Positions 55,524 to 63,976 of a stretch of 64,000 nucleotides of DNA are shown here, piece after piece. The position numbers were made by a program, and so were the translations under genes. This stretch comes from Sphingomonas sp. UBA978 (lineage in GTDB: Bacteria > Pseudomonadota > Alphaproteobacteria > Sphingomonadales > Sphingomonadaceae), in assembly GCF_002292295.1 (NCBI RefSeq), contig NZ_DBBS01000008.1, forward strand, positions 18,463 to 82,462. Reading direction: 5' to 3'. Positions within the stretch are counted from its first letter, which is position 1. The number at the start of each line of letters is the position of its first letter. The notes beneath the pieces were generated by a model. The model had not been told where the DNA came from. It did no database searches and saw nothing but the letters and a program-made list of their open reading frames with translations.

Positions 55524-57320
55524 ATGGCGATCGGACTGGATAATGCAGGCTTCAGCGATGCGCTGGTGATCCTGGGGGCGGCGGGGCTGGTGATCCCCGC
55601 CTTTGCGCGGTTCCGGGTGAGCCCGGTGATCGGCTTCATCCTGGTGGGGATGCTGGTCGGGCCGTTCGGGCTGGGGCAGCTGACCGACCGGGCGCCGTGG
55701 CTCTATTATCTCACCATCTCCAATCCGCATTCGATCGAACCCTTCGCCGAATTCGGCATCATCCTGCTGCTGTTCTCGATCGGGCTGGAACTGTCGTTCA
55801 AGCGATTGTGGTCGATGCGCGCGCAGGTGTTCGGCACCGGGCCGGCGGAGCTGATCGGGTCGGCGGTGCTGATCGCGATCGCGGTGCACCTGCTGGGGCA
55901 GGACTGGGGCGGTTCGGCCGGCCTCGGCCTCGCGCTCGCGCTGTCGTCGACTGCGCTGGTGCTGCCGCTGGTCGGCACGACGAGCCCGGTCGGGCGCAGC
56001 GCCTTTGCGATGCTGCTGTTCGAGGATCTGGCGCTGGTGCCGATCATCTTCGCGCTGGGTGCGATGGCGCCGACCGCGACCGACGAAGGCTGGGTCGGGA
56101 TCGCCGGCGTCGCGCTGCGCGGCGCGGCGACGGTCGTCGTCATGTACCTCGGCGGCCGACTGGTGCTGCCGCGCCTGTTCGCGCAGGCGGCGCGGACCAA
56201 GAGCCCCGAGCTGTTCCTCGCCGCGTCGCTGCTCGTCGTCATCGTCGCCAGCGTCGCGACGACCGCAGCGGGCCTGTCGCCGATCGTCGGCGCCTTGCTC
56301 GCAGGATTGCTGATCGCGGAAACCGAATATCACACCGAGGTCGAGGTGATGACCGCGCCGTTCAAGGGGCTGGCGCTCGGCGTGTTCCTCATCACCGTCG
56401 GCATGAGCGTCAACCTCGCCGAGGTGGTGGCCAACTGGTCGTCGCTGCTGATCGCGGTGGTCGCAGTGGTCGGGGTCAAGGCGGTGGTGACCTACCTGCT
56501 GCTTCGCGTCGCGCAGACCGGGCGCGGCACCGCTGCGGAAACCGGCCTGCTGATGGGCAGCCCGTCGGAGACGACGCTGATCGTGCTCGCGACCGCGGCG
56601 CAGGCACAGCTGATCCTGCCGTCCACCGCCGCCTTCTGGCAGACGGTGACGGCGATCGGGCTGACGATCACGCCACTGCTCGCCAAGGCGGGCAAGTCGC
56701 TGTCGCGCGGGATCGAGGGCAGCATCGCCGGCGACGGCCTGCCCCCGGACAACGGCGGCGAGGGCCCCGGCACGGTACTGATCGGGTTCGGCCGCGTCGG
56801 GCGGATGGTCGCCGACATGCTCACCGTCCACGACCAGCGCTTCATCGCGGTCGAGGCGGATATCGACACCGTCGCCGAGGCGCGGCGCGGCGGCTATCCC
56901 GTGCTGTTCGGCGACATATCGCGCAACGAGCTGGTCGACCGGCTCGACCTCGCCCGGGCCCGCGCGCTGATCCTGACGATGGACGATCCGGTGCTGACGG
57001 TGCGGCTGGCGCGACGGATGCGCGCGCTCGCCCCGGACCTGCCGATCATCGCCCGCGCGCGCGATCCCCGCCATGCCGCCGAACTCTACAAGGCGGGCGT
57101 GACCGACGCGGTGCCGGAGACGCTGGAAAGCTCGCTGCAATTGTCGGAGGCGGTGCTGGTCGACCTCGGCGTGGCGATGGGGCCGGTGATCGCCTCGATC
57201 CACGCCAAACGCGACGAACTGCGCCAATCGATCCGCGCCGAGGCCGAACTCGACCGAGAGCCGCGCATCCGGCGGGTGCGGCGGCTGGGCGACGTCCCCA
57301 ATCCCGGCACGATCGTCTGA
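55524..57320 (+). CDS. CPA2 cation:proton antiporter with TrkA-N domain (Kef/YbaL type)
   Basis: A 598-residue membrane protein. About twelve hydrophobic helices fill residues 1-400 (ALVILGAAGLVIPAF through the segment ending PLLAKAGKSL), with the CPA2 sequence VGPFGLGQL and the SSTALVLPLVG stretch. A cytosolic Rossmann TrkA-N domain follows (GTVLIGFGRVGRMVADML, EADIDTVAEARRGG, LILTMDDP). It probably exchanges K+ (or Na+) for H+ under nucleotide control. The tail is charged. The following small membrane-protein gene begins five bases after the stop. Confidence 0.93.
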   Translation: MAIGLDNAGFSDALVILGAAGLVIPAFARFRVSPVIGFILVGMLVGPFGLGQLTDRAPWLYYLTISNPHSIEPFAEFGIILLLFSIGLELSFKRLWSMRAQVFGTGPAELIGSAVLIAIAVHLLGQDWGGSAGLGLALALSSTALVLPLVGTTSPVGRSAFAMLLFEDLALVPIIFALGAMAPTATDEGWVGIAGVALRGAATVVVMYLGGRLVLPRLFAQAARTKSPELFLAASLLVVIVASVATTAAGLSPIVGALLAGLLIAETEYHTEVEVMTAPFKGLALGVFLITVGMSVNLAEVVANWSSLLIAVVAVVGVKAVVTYLLLRVAQTGRGTAAETGLLMGSPSETTLIVLATAAQAQLILPSTAAFWQTVTAIGLTITPLLAKAGKSLSRGIEGSIAGDGLPPDNGGEGPGTVLIGFGRVGRMVADMLTVHDQRFIAVEADIDTVAEARRGGYPVLFGDISRNELVDRLDLARARALILTMDDPVLTVRLARRMRALAPDLPIIARARDPRHAAELYKAGVTDAVPETLESSLQLSEAVLVDLGVAMGPVIASIHAKRDELRQSIRAEAELDREPRIRRVRRLGDVPNPGTIV

Positions 57321-57325
57321 CCGCC

Positions 57326-57667
57326 ATGCCGCGCGCGCCCGCGATCGTCCTGCTGCTCGTGGGCGGCGCGCTCTATTGGCAGGGGGTCTGCCACGCCGGC
57401 GGCGTCACCGAGCCTTGGGACGCCGCATCCTATTGGCGGCTGTGGTATCCGCTGTCGGTGCTGATCGCCGCATCCGGGGGCATGCTGCTCCGCCGCCGCG
57501 CGTGGCTGGCGGGGGCGATCGTCACCTTCGCGCAGCTGCCGGTCATGTGGCTGAATGCCGGCACCGCCGAATCCTGGATCGTCGGCGTCGCCTTTTGCGC
57601 CGCGCTTGCGATCCCCGCGGTCCTCGCGTCGGTGATCGCGGGCCGGTTCGTCCGGCGTCAGGCGTAA
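57326..57667 (+). CDS. Small integral membrane protein
   Basis: A 113-residue protein with four hydrophobic helices (about residues 5-20, 40-58, 62-78 and 85-104) and few other features; short loops contain Trp and Arg. I do not recognise the family. It starts five bases after the antiporter stop, so it is probably in its operon, and its 3' end overlaps the convergent DUF488 gene by 10 bases. Confidence 0.75.
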   Translation: MPRAPAIVLLLVGGALYWQGVCHAGGVTEPWDAASYWRLWYPLSVLIAASGGMLLRRRAWLAGAIVTFAQLPVMWLNAGTAESWIVGVAFCAALAIPAVLASVIAGRFVRRQA

Positions 57668-58092
57668 AGGTCGACCACCGTCGCGCCCTCGCCGACCGCA
57701 TCGAGCAGCAGCGTCCGGTGGCAATGCTGCGGATCGCGTTCGTAGCAAAGCAGCGCACTCGGCCGCTCCCCGGCAAGGCCGAGCATGATCGCGGCCGCCG
57801 CCTGCGCCTCGGGCAAAGCGAGCTGGTCGTCGTACACCGCCTCCAGCGTCGCGACGTCGCCCTTCTTGGCGGCATCGCGGCCCCGCTTGGGCGTACCGAG
57901 CGCCTTCAGATGGACATAGTCGATGCCCGCCTCGGCCAGGCTGGCGGCGAGGCTCGACTTGGAGAAGCCGGGCCGGCGCGACAGCGGCAGCGCGCGGACG
58001 TCGATCACGCGCTCGACCCCGGCGGCGCGCAGGGCGGCGAGGAAATCCGCCATCGTCGTCGCTTCATAGCCGATCGTGTAGATGGTGGTCAT
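57658..58092 (-). CDS. DUF488 domain protein
   Basis: A 144-residue member of DUF488. The conserved N-terminal TIYTIGYEATTMADFLAAL, VIDVRALPLSRRPGFSKSSL and YVHLKALGTPK are present, as are the LLCYERDPQHCHRTLLLD cysteine-histidine region. The function is unknown, though the CxExD-x-CHR pattern hints at metal or thiol chemistry. ATG 58092 is used over an upstream ATG because it starts the family N-terminus. It is convergent with the antiporter operon. Confidence 0.9.
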   Translation of the reverse strand: MTTIYTIGYEATTMADFLAALRAAGVERVIDVRALPLSRRPGFSKSSLAASLAEAGIDYVHLKALGTPKRGRDAAKKGDVATLEAVYDDQLALPEAQAAAAIMLGLAGERPSALLCYERDPQHCHRTLLLDAVGEGATVVDLYA

Positions 58093-58261
58093 ACCGCCGC
58101 TATAGCGCAAAGCGCGGGCGGTGTGACGCTTCTTCGTCGCGGCACCCGCGCGCGGGCCGGTTCCGCATCGCTTGCGCATGGGGTATGTCCGGGCGCATCA
58201 CGGCGCTAAGGCGGCGCGACGGGGCCTTGCTCCGCTCCCATCATCGATACGGTATGCTCTC

Positions 58262-59692
58262 ATGACCACGCATCACATCCACATCGTCGGCGGCGGCCTC
58301 GCCGGGTCCGAAGCCGCCTGGCAGCTCGCCGAGGCGGGCTATCGCGTCCGCCTGTCGGAGATGCGCGGCAGCGGCGAGGCGACCCCGGCGCATCACACCG
58401 ACGGGCTCGCCGAGCTGGTCTGTTCGAACAGCTTCCGCTCCGACGATGCGGAGAGCAACGCGGTCGGGCTGCTGCATCAGGAGATGCGCCGGCTCGGCTC
58501 GCTCATCATGACGCAGGCCGACATCCACAGGGTGCCCGCGGGATCGGCGCTCGCGGTCGATCGCGACAATTTCTCGGCCGGCGTCACCGCGGCGCTGGAG
58601 GCGCATCCCAACATCACCATCGTCCGCGAACGGATCGACGCGTTGCCCGACGGCCCCGCGATCATCGCGACCGGGCCGCTCACCGCGGCGGGCCTCGCGA
58701 CGCAGATCGGCGCGGCGACCGGCAGCGACGCCCTCGCCTTCTTCGACGCGATCGCGCCGATCGTCCACCGCGACAGTATCGACATGAACACGGCCTGGTT
58801 CCAGTCGCGCTGGAACAAAGGAACATCGGGGCGTCTGCCCCCCGGGCAGACTGAAGACAGCGGGGGGCTGTCGTCACCCGATGCCGGGCACGATTACATC
58901 AACTGCCCGATGAACAAGGACGAATATCTCGCCTTCCACGCCGGGCTGATCGGCGGCGAGAAGACCGAGTTCAAGGAATGGGAGAAGGACACGCCCTATT
59001 TCGAGGGCTGCATGCCGATCGAGGTGATGGCGGAGCGCGGCGTCGACACGTTGCGCTACGGCCCGATGAAGCCGGTCGGCCTCGACGACCCGCGCACCGG
59101 CCGCTGGCCCTATGCCGTCGTGCAGCTGCGCCAGGACAATGCGCAGGGGACGCTGTGGAACATCGTCGGCTTCCAGACCAAGCTGAAACATGCCGAACAG
59201 GTTCGCCTGTTCCGCACCATCCCCGGCCTGCAGAATGCCGAATTCGCGCGATTGGGTGGCCTCCACCGCAACACGTTCATCCGTTCGCCCGAGCTGCTCG
59301 ATCCGACGTTGCGGCTCAAGAACCGGCCGAACATCCGCTTTGCCGGTCAGATCACCGGCTGCGAGGGCTATATCGAAAGCGCAGCGATCGGGCTGATGGC
59401 CGGACGCTTCGCCGCGGCGGAGCTAGCCGGCGAGACGCTGGCACCGCCGCCGGTGATGACCGCGCTCGGCGCGCTGCTGCACCATATCACCGGCGCCGCG
59501 GTGGCGGAAACCTATCAGCCGATGAACGTCAATTTCGGCCTGATGCCGCCGATCGAGGGCCGCACCAAAAAGGCCGACCGCAAGCGCATGTACACCGACC
59601 GCGCCCGCGCCGCCTTCGCCGAATGGCTCAGCCCTCGTCCGTCGGAGCCGGTTGCGGCGGACATTTCGCCCGAGCCGGTGCCTTCCGCCTGA
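58262..59692 (+). CDS. trmFO: TrmFO, folate/FAD-dependent tRNA m5U54 methyltransferase
   Basis: Makes 5-methyluridine at position 54 of tRNA using methylene-tetrahydrofolate and FADH2. The 476-residue protein begins with IHIVGGGLAGSEAAWQLAEAG and contains AELVCSNSFRSDDAESNAVGLL (with a conserved cysteine), INCPMNKDEY, YFEGCMPIEVMAERGVDTLR and NVNFGLMPPI. The ATG at 58262 starts the family N-terminus. Compared with the usual SRxxKG-DYINCP spacing, about 20 extra residues occur at 188-209 and are encoded by a palindromic 60-bp insert. The 3' end overlaps the convergent EF-hand gene by 65 bases. Confidence 0.95.
   Translation: MTTHHIHIVGGGLAGSEAAWQLAEAGYRVRLSEMRGSGEATPAHHTDGLAELVCSNSFRSDDAESNAVGLLHQEMRRLGSLIMTQADIHRVPAGSALAVDRDNFSAGVTAALEAHPNITIVRERIDALPDGPAIIATGPLTAAGLATQIGAATGSDALAFFDAIAPIVHRDSIDMNTAWFQSRWNKGTSGRLPPGQTEDSGGLSSPDAGHDYINCPMNKDEYLAFHAGLIGGEKTEFKEWEKDTPYFEGCMPIEVMAERGVDTLRYGPMKPVGLDDPRTGRWPYAVVQLRQDNAQGTLWNIVGFQTKLKHAEQVRLFRTIPGLQNAEFARLGGLHRNTFIRSPELLDPTLRLKNRPNIRFAGQITGCEGYIESAAIGLMAGRFAAAELAGETLAPPPVMTALGALLHHITGAAVAETYQPMNVNFGLMPPIEGRTKKADRKRMYTDRARAAFAEWLSPRPSEPVAADISPEPVPSA
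58824..58883. repeat. 60-bp palindromic insert inside trmFO
   Basis: The insert is bounded by CATCGGG (58824-58830) and CCCGATG (58877-58883), which form a 7-base stem. Inside are two more perfect hairpins: GTCTGCCC/GGGCAGAC (58833-58840 with 58844-58851) and GACAGC/GCTGTC (58856-58861 with 58867-58872). It is 60 bases, so the frame is kept, and encodes the extra TSGRLPPGQTEDSGGLSSPD between conserved parts of the protein. The layout resembles protein-coding palindromic elements such as those of Rickettsia; I know of no named family with this sequence. Confidence 0.7.
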
Positions 59693-60092
59693 CCGCGGTC
59701 GTGGCGAATTCGGCCGCGTTCATCGCGCCGGATTTGTCGCGATCCGCCGCGGAGAATTTGGCGGTCGCCTTGACAGCCCATTCGTCGAAATCGAGCCGGC
59801 CGTCGCCGTTGACGTCCAGCTTCGCGAACGCCTTGCGCCGGGCGGCGAGATATTCGTCGCGCGTGATGCTGGCGTCGCGATCCTTGTCGTAACGGTTGAA
59901 ACGCCTCTCCTCACGCGTCGCGGGCGAGGCTTCGGGAACGTCGCTCTCGCCCGCGGGCGCATCCGCCGCGGCGACGGCGCGTTGCGGTGGCGCAGGCAGA
60001 CGCGGACCGTGGCCGGCGTCGCCGCCGAGAAAGACGAAGCCTGCCGCCACCGCCGCCAGCAACGCGCCACCTCCCGCCAGATATCGCCACAT
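59628..60092 (-). CDS. Membrane-anchored EF-hand protein
   Basis: A 154-residue protein with an N-terminal membrane segment (about residues 6-24) that may be a signal anchor. Three EF-hand loops follow: DKDRDASITRDE, DVNGDGRLDFDE and DRDKSGAMNAAE, the last two with good calcium-ligand positions. The role is unknown; similar calcium-binding proteins are common in sphingomonads. Its 3' end overlaps the convergent trmFO gene by 65 bases. Confidence 0.85.
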   Translation of the reverse strand: MWRYLAGGGALLAAVAAGFVFLGGDAGHGPRLPAPPQRAVAAADAPAGESDVPEASPATREERRFNRYDKDRDASITRDEYLAARRKAFAKLDVNGDGRLDFDEWAVKATAKFSAADRDKSGAMNAAEFATTAVRRKAPARAKCPPQPAPTDEG

Positions 60093-60148
60093 ATCGCCGC
60101 CCCTTCGATCGCGATCAGGCTAGCACCGCGCCTCCGCGGCGCAAGTGT

Positions 60149-60790
60149 TCAGCGACCCGTCAATCGAAAGGCGGTCAGGCGAGCATAGTTTCGGATCGGG
60201 CTTTTACCTTCCAGTTCAAGCATCTGGAGCAACGCCAGCACGCCGACCGGCCGCAAGGATTTCGGCCATGGCTCTGCAAAGGCACGGGCGAAGGCCTCAT
60301 GCGCCGCGAATCGCGCCAGCTCCGCAACGGCGACTTGCGACACGTGCGTCGACAGGTCGGCGAGCGCCCAGCCCTCGCCCGCCACGGCCAGCGCCGCAGC
60401 ATCCCCGCCGGTTGCCCGCCCCAGCAGCGTGAACAGGCGACCGCCCCGCCCCGCGGCATAGGTCGCGATCCCCGCCTCCTCCAACGGATCGAGCAGCATC
60501 TCCCATCCGTCGGTCAGCCCGGCGATGTCGCCGCCGGTCAGCCCGAGCGGCAGGCAGGCCCCTTCGATCTCCTGCAGCAGCGGTTCGGCCGGCGCCGGTG
60601 CGACATCGAGCCGCCCCAGCGCCTCATGCCACCACGTCAGCCGCATCTGCCCGACCAGCGGTTCGCGCGTCGTTCGGACGATGCCCGCGAGCCGCTGGTC
60701 GAGCGTCAGCAACGCGGTCAGCGCGGTGCGCAGGCGAGGATCGACAAGGCTGATCGCAAGGCGCCGGTCGGCAGGAAGGTCGTCGCTCAT
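60149..60790 (-). CDS. Squalene/phytoene synthase-family protein, short form
   Basis: A 213-residue protein of the trans-isoprenyl head-to-head synthase fold. REPLVGQMRLTWWHEAL is the family segment seen in squalene/phytoene synthases and in the mitochondrial assembly factor NDUFAF6. The first aspartate-rich motif is not intact here and the length is short, so it may not be a synthase; a role related to NDUFAF6 is possible. ATG 60790 is used because it starts MSDDLPADRRLA. No carotenoid genes are nearby. Confidence 0.75.
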   Translation of the reverse strand: MSDDLPADRRLAISLVDPRLRTALTALLTLDQRLAGIVRTTREPLVGQMRLTWWHEALGRLDVAPAPAEPLLQEIEGACLPLGLTGGDIAGLTDGWEMLLDPLEEAGIATYAAGRGGRLFTLLGRATGGDAAALAVAGEGWALADLSTHVSQVAVAELARFAAHEAFARAFAEPWPKSLRPVGVLALLQMLELEGKSPIRNYARLTAFRLTGR

Positions 60791-60951
60791 CCTGCCCCGC
60801 TGCCCTGCGGGCGGCGATCGCGCAAGCGGCTTGGCCAACGCCGACGGATGCATGGTGAATTTCCATTAAGCACATTTCTTGACGTGATTTGAGAGCGCTA
60901 AGCCGCATGACGACGGTGATCGGGCGCGATCGCAATCAGGCAAAGGACGTC

Positions 60952-62691
60952 ATGGGTAGAGGTTTGGGCAGATCGATGGTGACGGTTGGGTGCGTGTTCC
61001 GCCGGCTCTCGGACGATCGACGGGGCAATGTCCTCGCGATGACGGCCGCCGCGATCTTTCCGCTGATGGCGATGATCGGCGGCGCGATCGATCTCAGCCG
61101 CCTCTACATGACCAACACGCGGCTGCAGCAGGCCTGCGACGCCGGCGCCCTCGCCGCCCGGCGCACGATGGCCGACGTCAACACGCTGTCGGAGAGCGAG
61201 CGCAAGATCGCGGTCAACTATTTCAAGTTCAACTTTCCCGACAACGCCTATTCCGCCGGAACGCCGGTGCCGACCTATACGCGCGGCGCGGTGGGGACGG
61301 TGGCCGGCGCGGTGTCGCTCGCGGTGCCGATGACGATCATGAAGATGTTCGGCTACAACACGGTCACCCTCAACGTCACCTGCCAGTCGACGCTGGTCGT
61401 TCCCAACACCGACGTGATGTTCGTGCTCGACGTGACGGGATCGATGTCGGAAGTGCCGTCCGGCGACACCCAGTCCAAACTCTCGGGCCTGAAGCAGGCC
61501 GTGAAGGATTTCTACAGCGCGCTCGGCCCGGGTACGGCGAGCGGCGCCGGCCGCATCCGCTACGGCTTCATGCCCTATTCCAGCAACGTGAACGTCGGCA
61601 AGATCGTCTACGGTCTGAACCGCAGCTACATCAGTGGCGGCAATGGTTCGGAAAATGTCCAGTATCGCTCGCGCGTGCCGAGACTGTCATCGACCATCTA
61701 CAACACGTCGAGCGGCCCGCAGCGCAAGTTCGTGTCATGGAGCTATCAATCCACGACCTTCGACATATCGTCTGTCGTCCAGAATGCGAGCGCGCCGAAT
61801 CCGACATATTTCAGCGGTTATGCGCCGGATACCAAGCCCAACGTCAACAAGGGCTATGACTTCGACGCCTGGAATCGTGCCTACGAAACCAGTGCCGCGA
61901 CGCCTGCCACCATCAGCTGGGGTGGCTGCATCGAGGAGGCGAGCACGGTCAACACGATTACGTCGACCTCGCCCTTGACTGTTCCCTACGGCGCCAACGA
62001 CCTCAACATCGACCTGATCCCGTCGAGTGCGGAGACGCGGTGGAAGCCGTATCTGCCGGCGATCCAGTTCGACGATGACGGCTATTGGCTGGGCCGTGGC
62101 GGAGGCTGGATCGACCGCGGTTTTGCGGCCTGTCCTCGCGAGGCTTCGCCGCTGACGCAATACCAGTCGGATTACAGCGCGACCACGAAGCTTTCGACGA
62201 GCTTCGAAAGTTATGTGAACTCGCTGACCGCCGTCGGCGGCACCTATCACGACATCGGGCTGGTCTGGGGCGCACGCTTCCTGTCGCAAAGCGGCATCTA
62301 CTCAGCGACCAACGCCGATTCGACGGGACCGGGGGGCTTTTCCATTTCACGCCACATCGTGTTCATGACCGACGGCACGTTGGACAACAAACCCCAGGCC
62401 AACGACCCTTGGGGCATAAACAACCTCGAAGCCCGGATAGCGCCGATCAATACCGACGAAGCGGGGCTGGAGGCGATCCACAAACGCCGTACCAGCATCA
62501 TCTGCAATGCAATGAAGGGGAAAGGGTTCACCGTCTGGGTCATCGCCTTCGGCATCAGCAAGATGCCGCAGGAATTGCAGGATTGCGCCAGCGATGCCGC
62601 CCACGCGTCGATCGAAGCGGATTCCGCCGCGCTCAAGACGCGCTTTCAGCAGATCGCGCAGACGATCGGCGGATTGCGGCTGTCGCAATGA
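60952..62691 (+). CDS. TadG-like pilus protein with von Willebrand factor A domain
   Basis: About 579 residues. A TadE/TadG-type N-terminus (DRRGNVLAMTAAAIFPLMAMIGGAIDLSRLY read in parts) includes the single membrane helix. A vWA domain follows, with the MIDAS sequence VMFVLDVTGSMSE at about residue 160; the second half is rich in Tyr, Ser and Asn (PTYFSGYAPDTKPNVNKGY), then HIVFMTDGTLDNKP and a closing helix. ATG 60952 with an AAAGGA site is preferred; ATG 60907 and TTG 60889 are alternatives. Tad systems build adhesive Flp pili. It is translationally coupled to the next gene (ATGA). Confidence 0.88.
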   Translation: MGRGLGRSMVTVGCVFRRLSDDRRGNVLAMTAAAIFPLMAMIGGAIDLSRLYMTNTRLQQACDAGALAARRTMADVNTLSESERKIAVNYFKFNFPDNAYSAGTPVPTYTRGAVGTVAGAVSLAVPMTIMKMFGYNTVTLNVTCQSTLVVPNTDVMFVLDVTGSMSEVPSGDTQSKLSGLKQAVKDFYSALGPGTASGAGRIRYGFMPYSSNVNVGKIVYGLNRSYISGGNGSENVQYRSRVPRLSSTIYNTSSGPQRKFVSWSYQSTTFDISSVVQNASAPNPTYFSGYAPDTKPNVNKGYDFDAWNRAYETSAATPATISWGGCIEEASTVNTITSTSPLTVPYGANDLNIDLIPSSAETRWKPYLPAIQFDDDGYWLGRGGGWIDRGFAACPREASPLTQYQSDYSATTKLSTSFESYVNSLTAVGGTYHDIGLVWGARFLSQSGIYSATNADSTGPGGFSISRHIVFMTDGTLDNKPQANDPWGINNLEARIAPINTDEAGLEAIHKRRTSIICNAMKGKGFTVWVIAFGISKMPQELQDCASDAAHASIEADSAALKTRFQQIAQTIGGLRLSQ

Positions 62692-63290
62692 TGCTCCGCC
62701 TGTTCCATCGCCTGTCGCGCGAGCGGCGGGGTGCCACCCTGCCCGAATTCGCGATCGTGCTCGTCCCGTTCCTCACACTGGTGATGGGGTCGCTCGACAT
62801 CGGTTATCAGGGCTATCTCCGCGCAACAGTCACCGGCGCGCTGGAGAAGGCCGCCCGCAAGGCGACCGTCGGCGACCGTACCCGCGCGCAGATCGTGACG
62901 ATGATCGACAACGAGGTCCGCGCCGTCCTGCCGGTCAATTCGCGCACCGATCCCAATGCGGTGGTGGTGACGCCGCAAAGCTATTTCAATTTCTCCGCGG
63001 TCGGCGGCGGCGAGCGGATCACCGGCGATACCGCGCCGGTCGGCACCTACAATTCGACCGATTGCTACGAGGATCGCAACGGCAACGGCCGCTATGACGC
63101 GACCGGCGGCGGCGGCGACAATCTGGGGACCGCCGACGACATCGTCTATTACACGGTGTCGGTGGACGTACCGCGGCTGTTCCCGATCTGGCGGGTGATC
63201 GGCTGGAGCAACGACGTCACCGCGACCGCGAAGACGCTGATCCGCAACCAGCCTTTCGGCGCGCAGCAGGTGGTGATCCGATGCTCATGA
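62688..63290 (+). CDS. TadE-like pseudopilin
   Basis: A 200-residue protein with the TadE N-terminal pattern RRGATLPEFAIVLVPFLTLVMGSLDIGYQ (read in parts): a charged start, a Glu at the helix start and a single membrane helix. The Gly/Asp-rich middle (DRNGNGRYDATGGGGDN) is unusual. The start overlaps the TadG-like stop by 4 bases, and the stop overlaps the next start, so the three genes form one translational unit. Confidence 0.85.
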   Translation: MMLRLFHRLSRERRGATLPEFAIVLVPFLTLVMGSLDIGYQGYLRATVTGALEKAARKATVGDRTRAQIVTMIDNEVRAVLPVNSRTDPNAVVVTPQSYFNFSAVGGGERITGDTAPVGTYNSTDCYEDRNGNGRYDATGGGGDNLGTADDIVYYTVSVDVPRLFPIWRVIGWSNDVTATAKTLIRNQPFGAQQVVIRCS

Positions 63291-63976
63291 CGGCCCCTCG
63301 CGCGCTGACGCGCCTGCGCCACCTCGCCCGCGACCGGTCCGGGCTGGCGCTGATCGAATTCGCCTACGGCCTGCCGCTGCTGCTCACGGTCGGGCTGGCG
63401 GGTGCGGAAACCGCAAATCTCGCGATCGTCACGTTGCGGATCAACCAGATGGCGATGCTGGCGGCGGACAATGCCGCGCGCGTCCGCATCTCGATGGACG
63501 AAACCGACATCAACGAGGTCATGGTCGGGATGCGCTTCTCCGGCACCGGCATCAAGTTCGGCGAACTTGGTCGCGTCATCATCAGCGATATCGAGGCGAA
63601 CGGCCAGAGCGGCAGCAATGCGGGCTACAAGATCACGTGGCAACGCTGCTTCGGCGCGAAGAACGTCACGTCAATCTATGGTGGGGAAGACACGGGCAAG
63701 ACGGGACCGGCGCTCAAATTCGGCATCACCACCAGCGGACCGGCCGCTACGGCGCCTGCCGGCACGATTCCGGTCACCGGCGGCGCGCTGATCGTGGCGG
63801 AGGTGCGCTACACCTATACGCCGCTGGTCGCGGCGCTGTTCATGGGCAATCGCGAATTGCGCGCGGTACAGACGTTTCCGGTGCGCGACCGCGCCACCCA
63901 GACGCTGCTCAACAGCACGAACATGAGCACCGCCAGCCAGCGCAAATGCGATGCGGCGCATCTTAGCGCCACCTAA
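63287..63976 (+). CDS. Second TadE-like pseudopilin
   Basis: A 229-residue protein with the same architecture: RSGLALIEFAYGLPLLLTVGLAGAE, a single helix and an extracytoplasmic domain with two cysteines. ATG 63287 gives an ATGA overlap; ATG 63281 is also possible. It ends at 63976, 24 bases before the window edge. The trio TadG-TadE-TadE is probably part of a Tad pilus locus; the ATPase and secretin genes are not in the window. Confidence 0.85.
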   Translation: MTAPRALTRLRHLARDRSGLALIEFAYGLPLLLTVGLAGAETANLAIVTLRINQMAMLAADNAARVRISMDETDINEVMVGMRFSGTGIKFGELGRVIISDIEANGQSGSNAGYKITWQRCFGAKNVTSIYGGEDTGKTGPALKFGITTSGPAATAPAGTIPVTGGALIVAEVRYTYTPLVAALFMGNRELRAVQTFPVRDRATQTLLNSTNMSTASQRKCDAAHLSAT

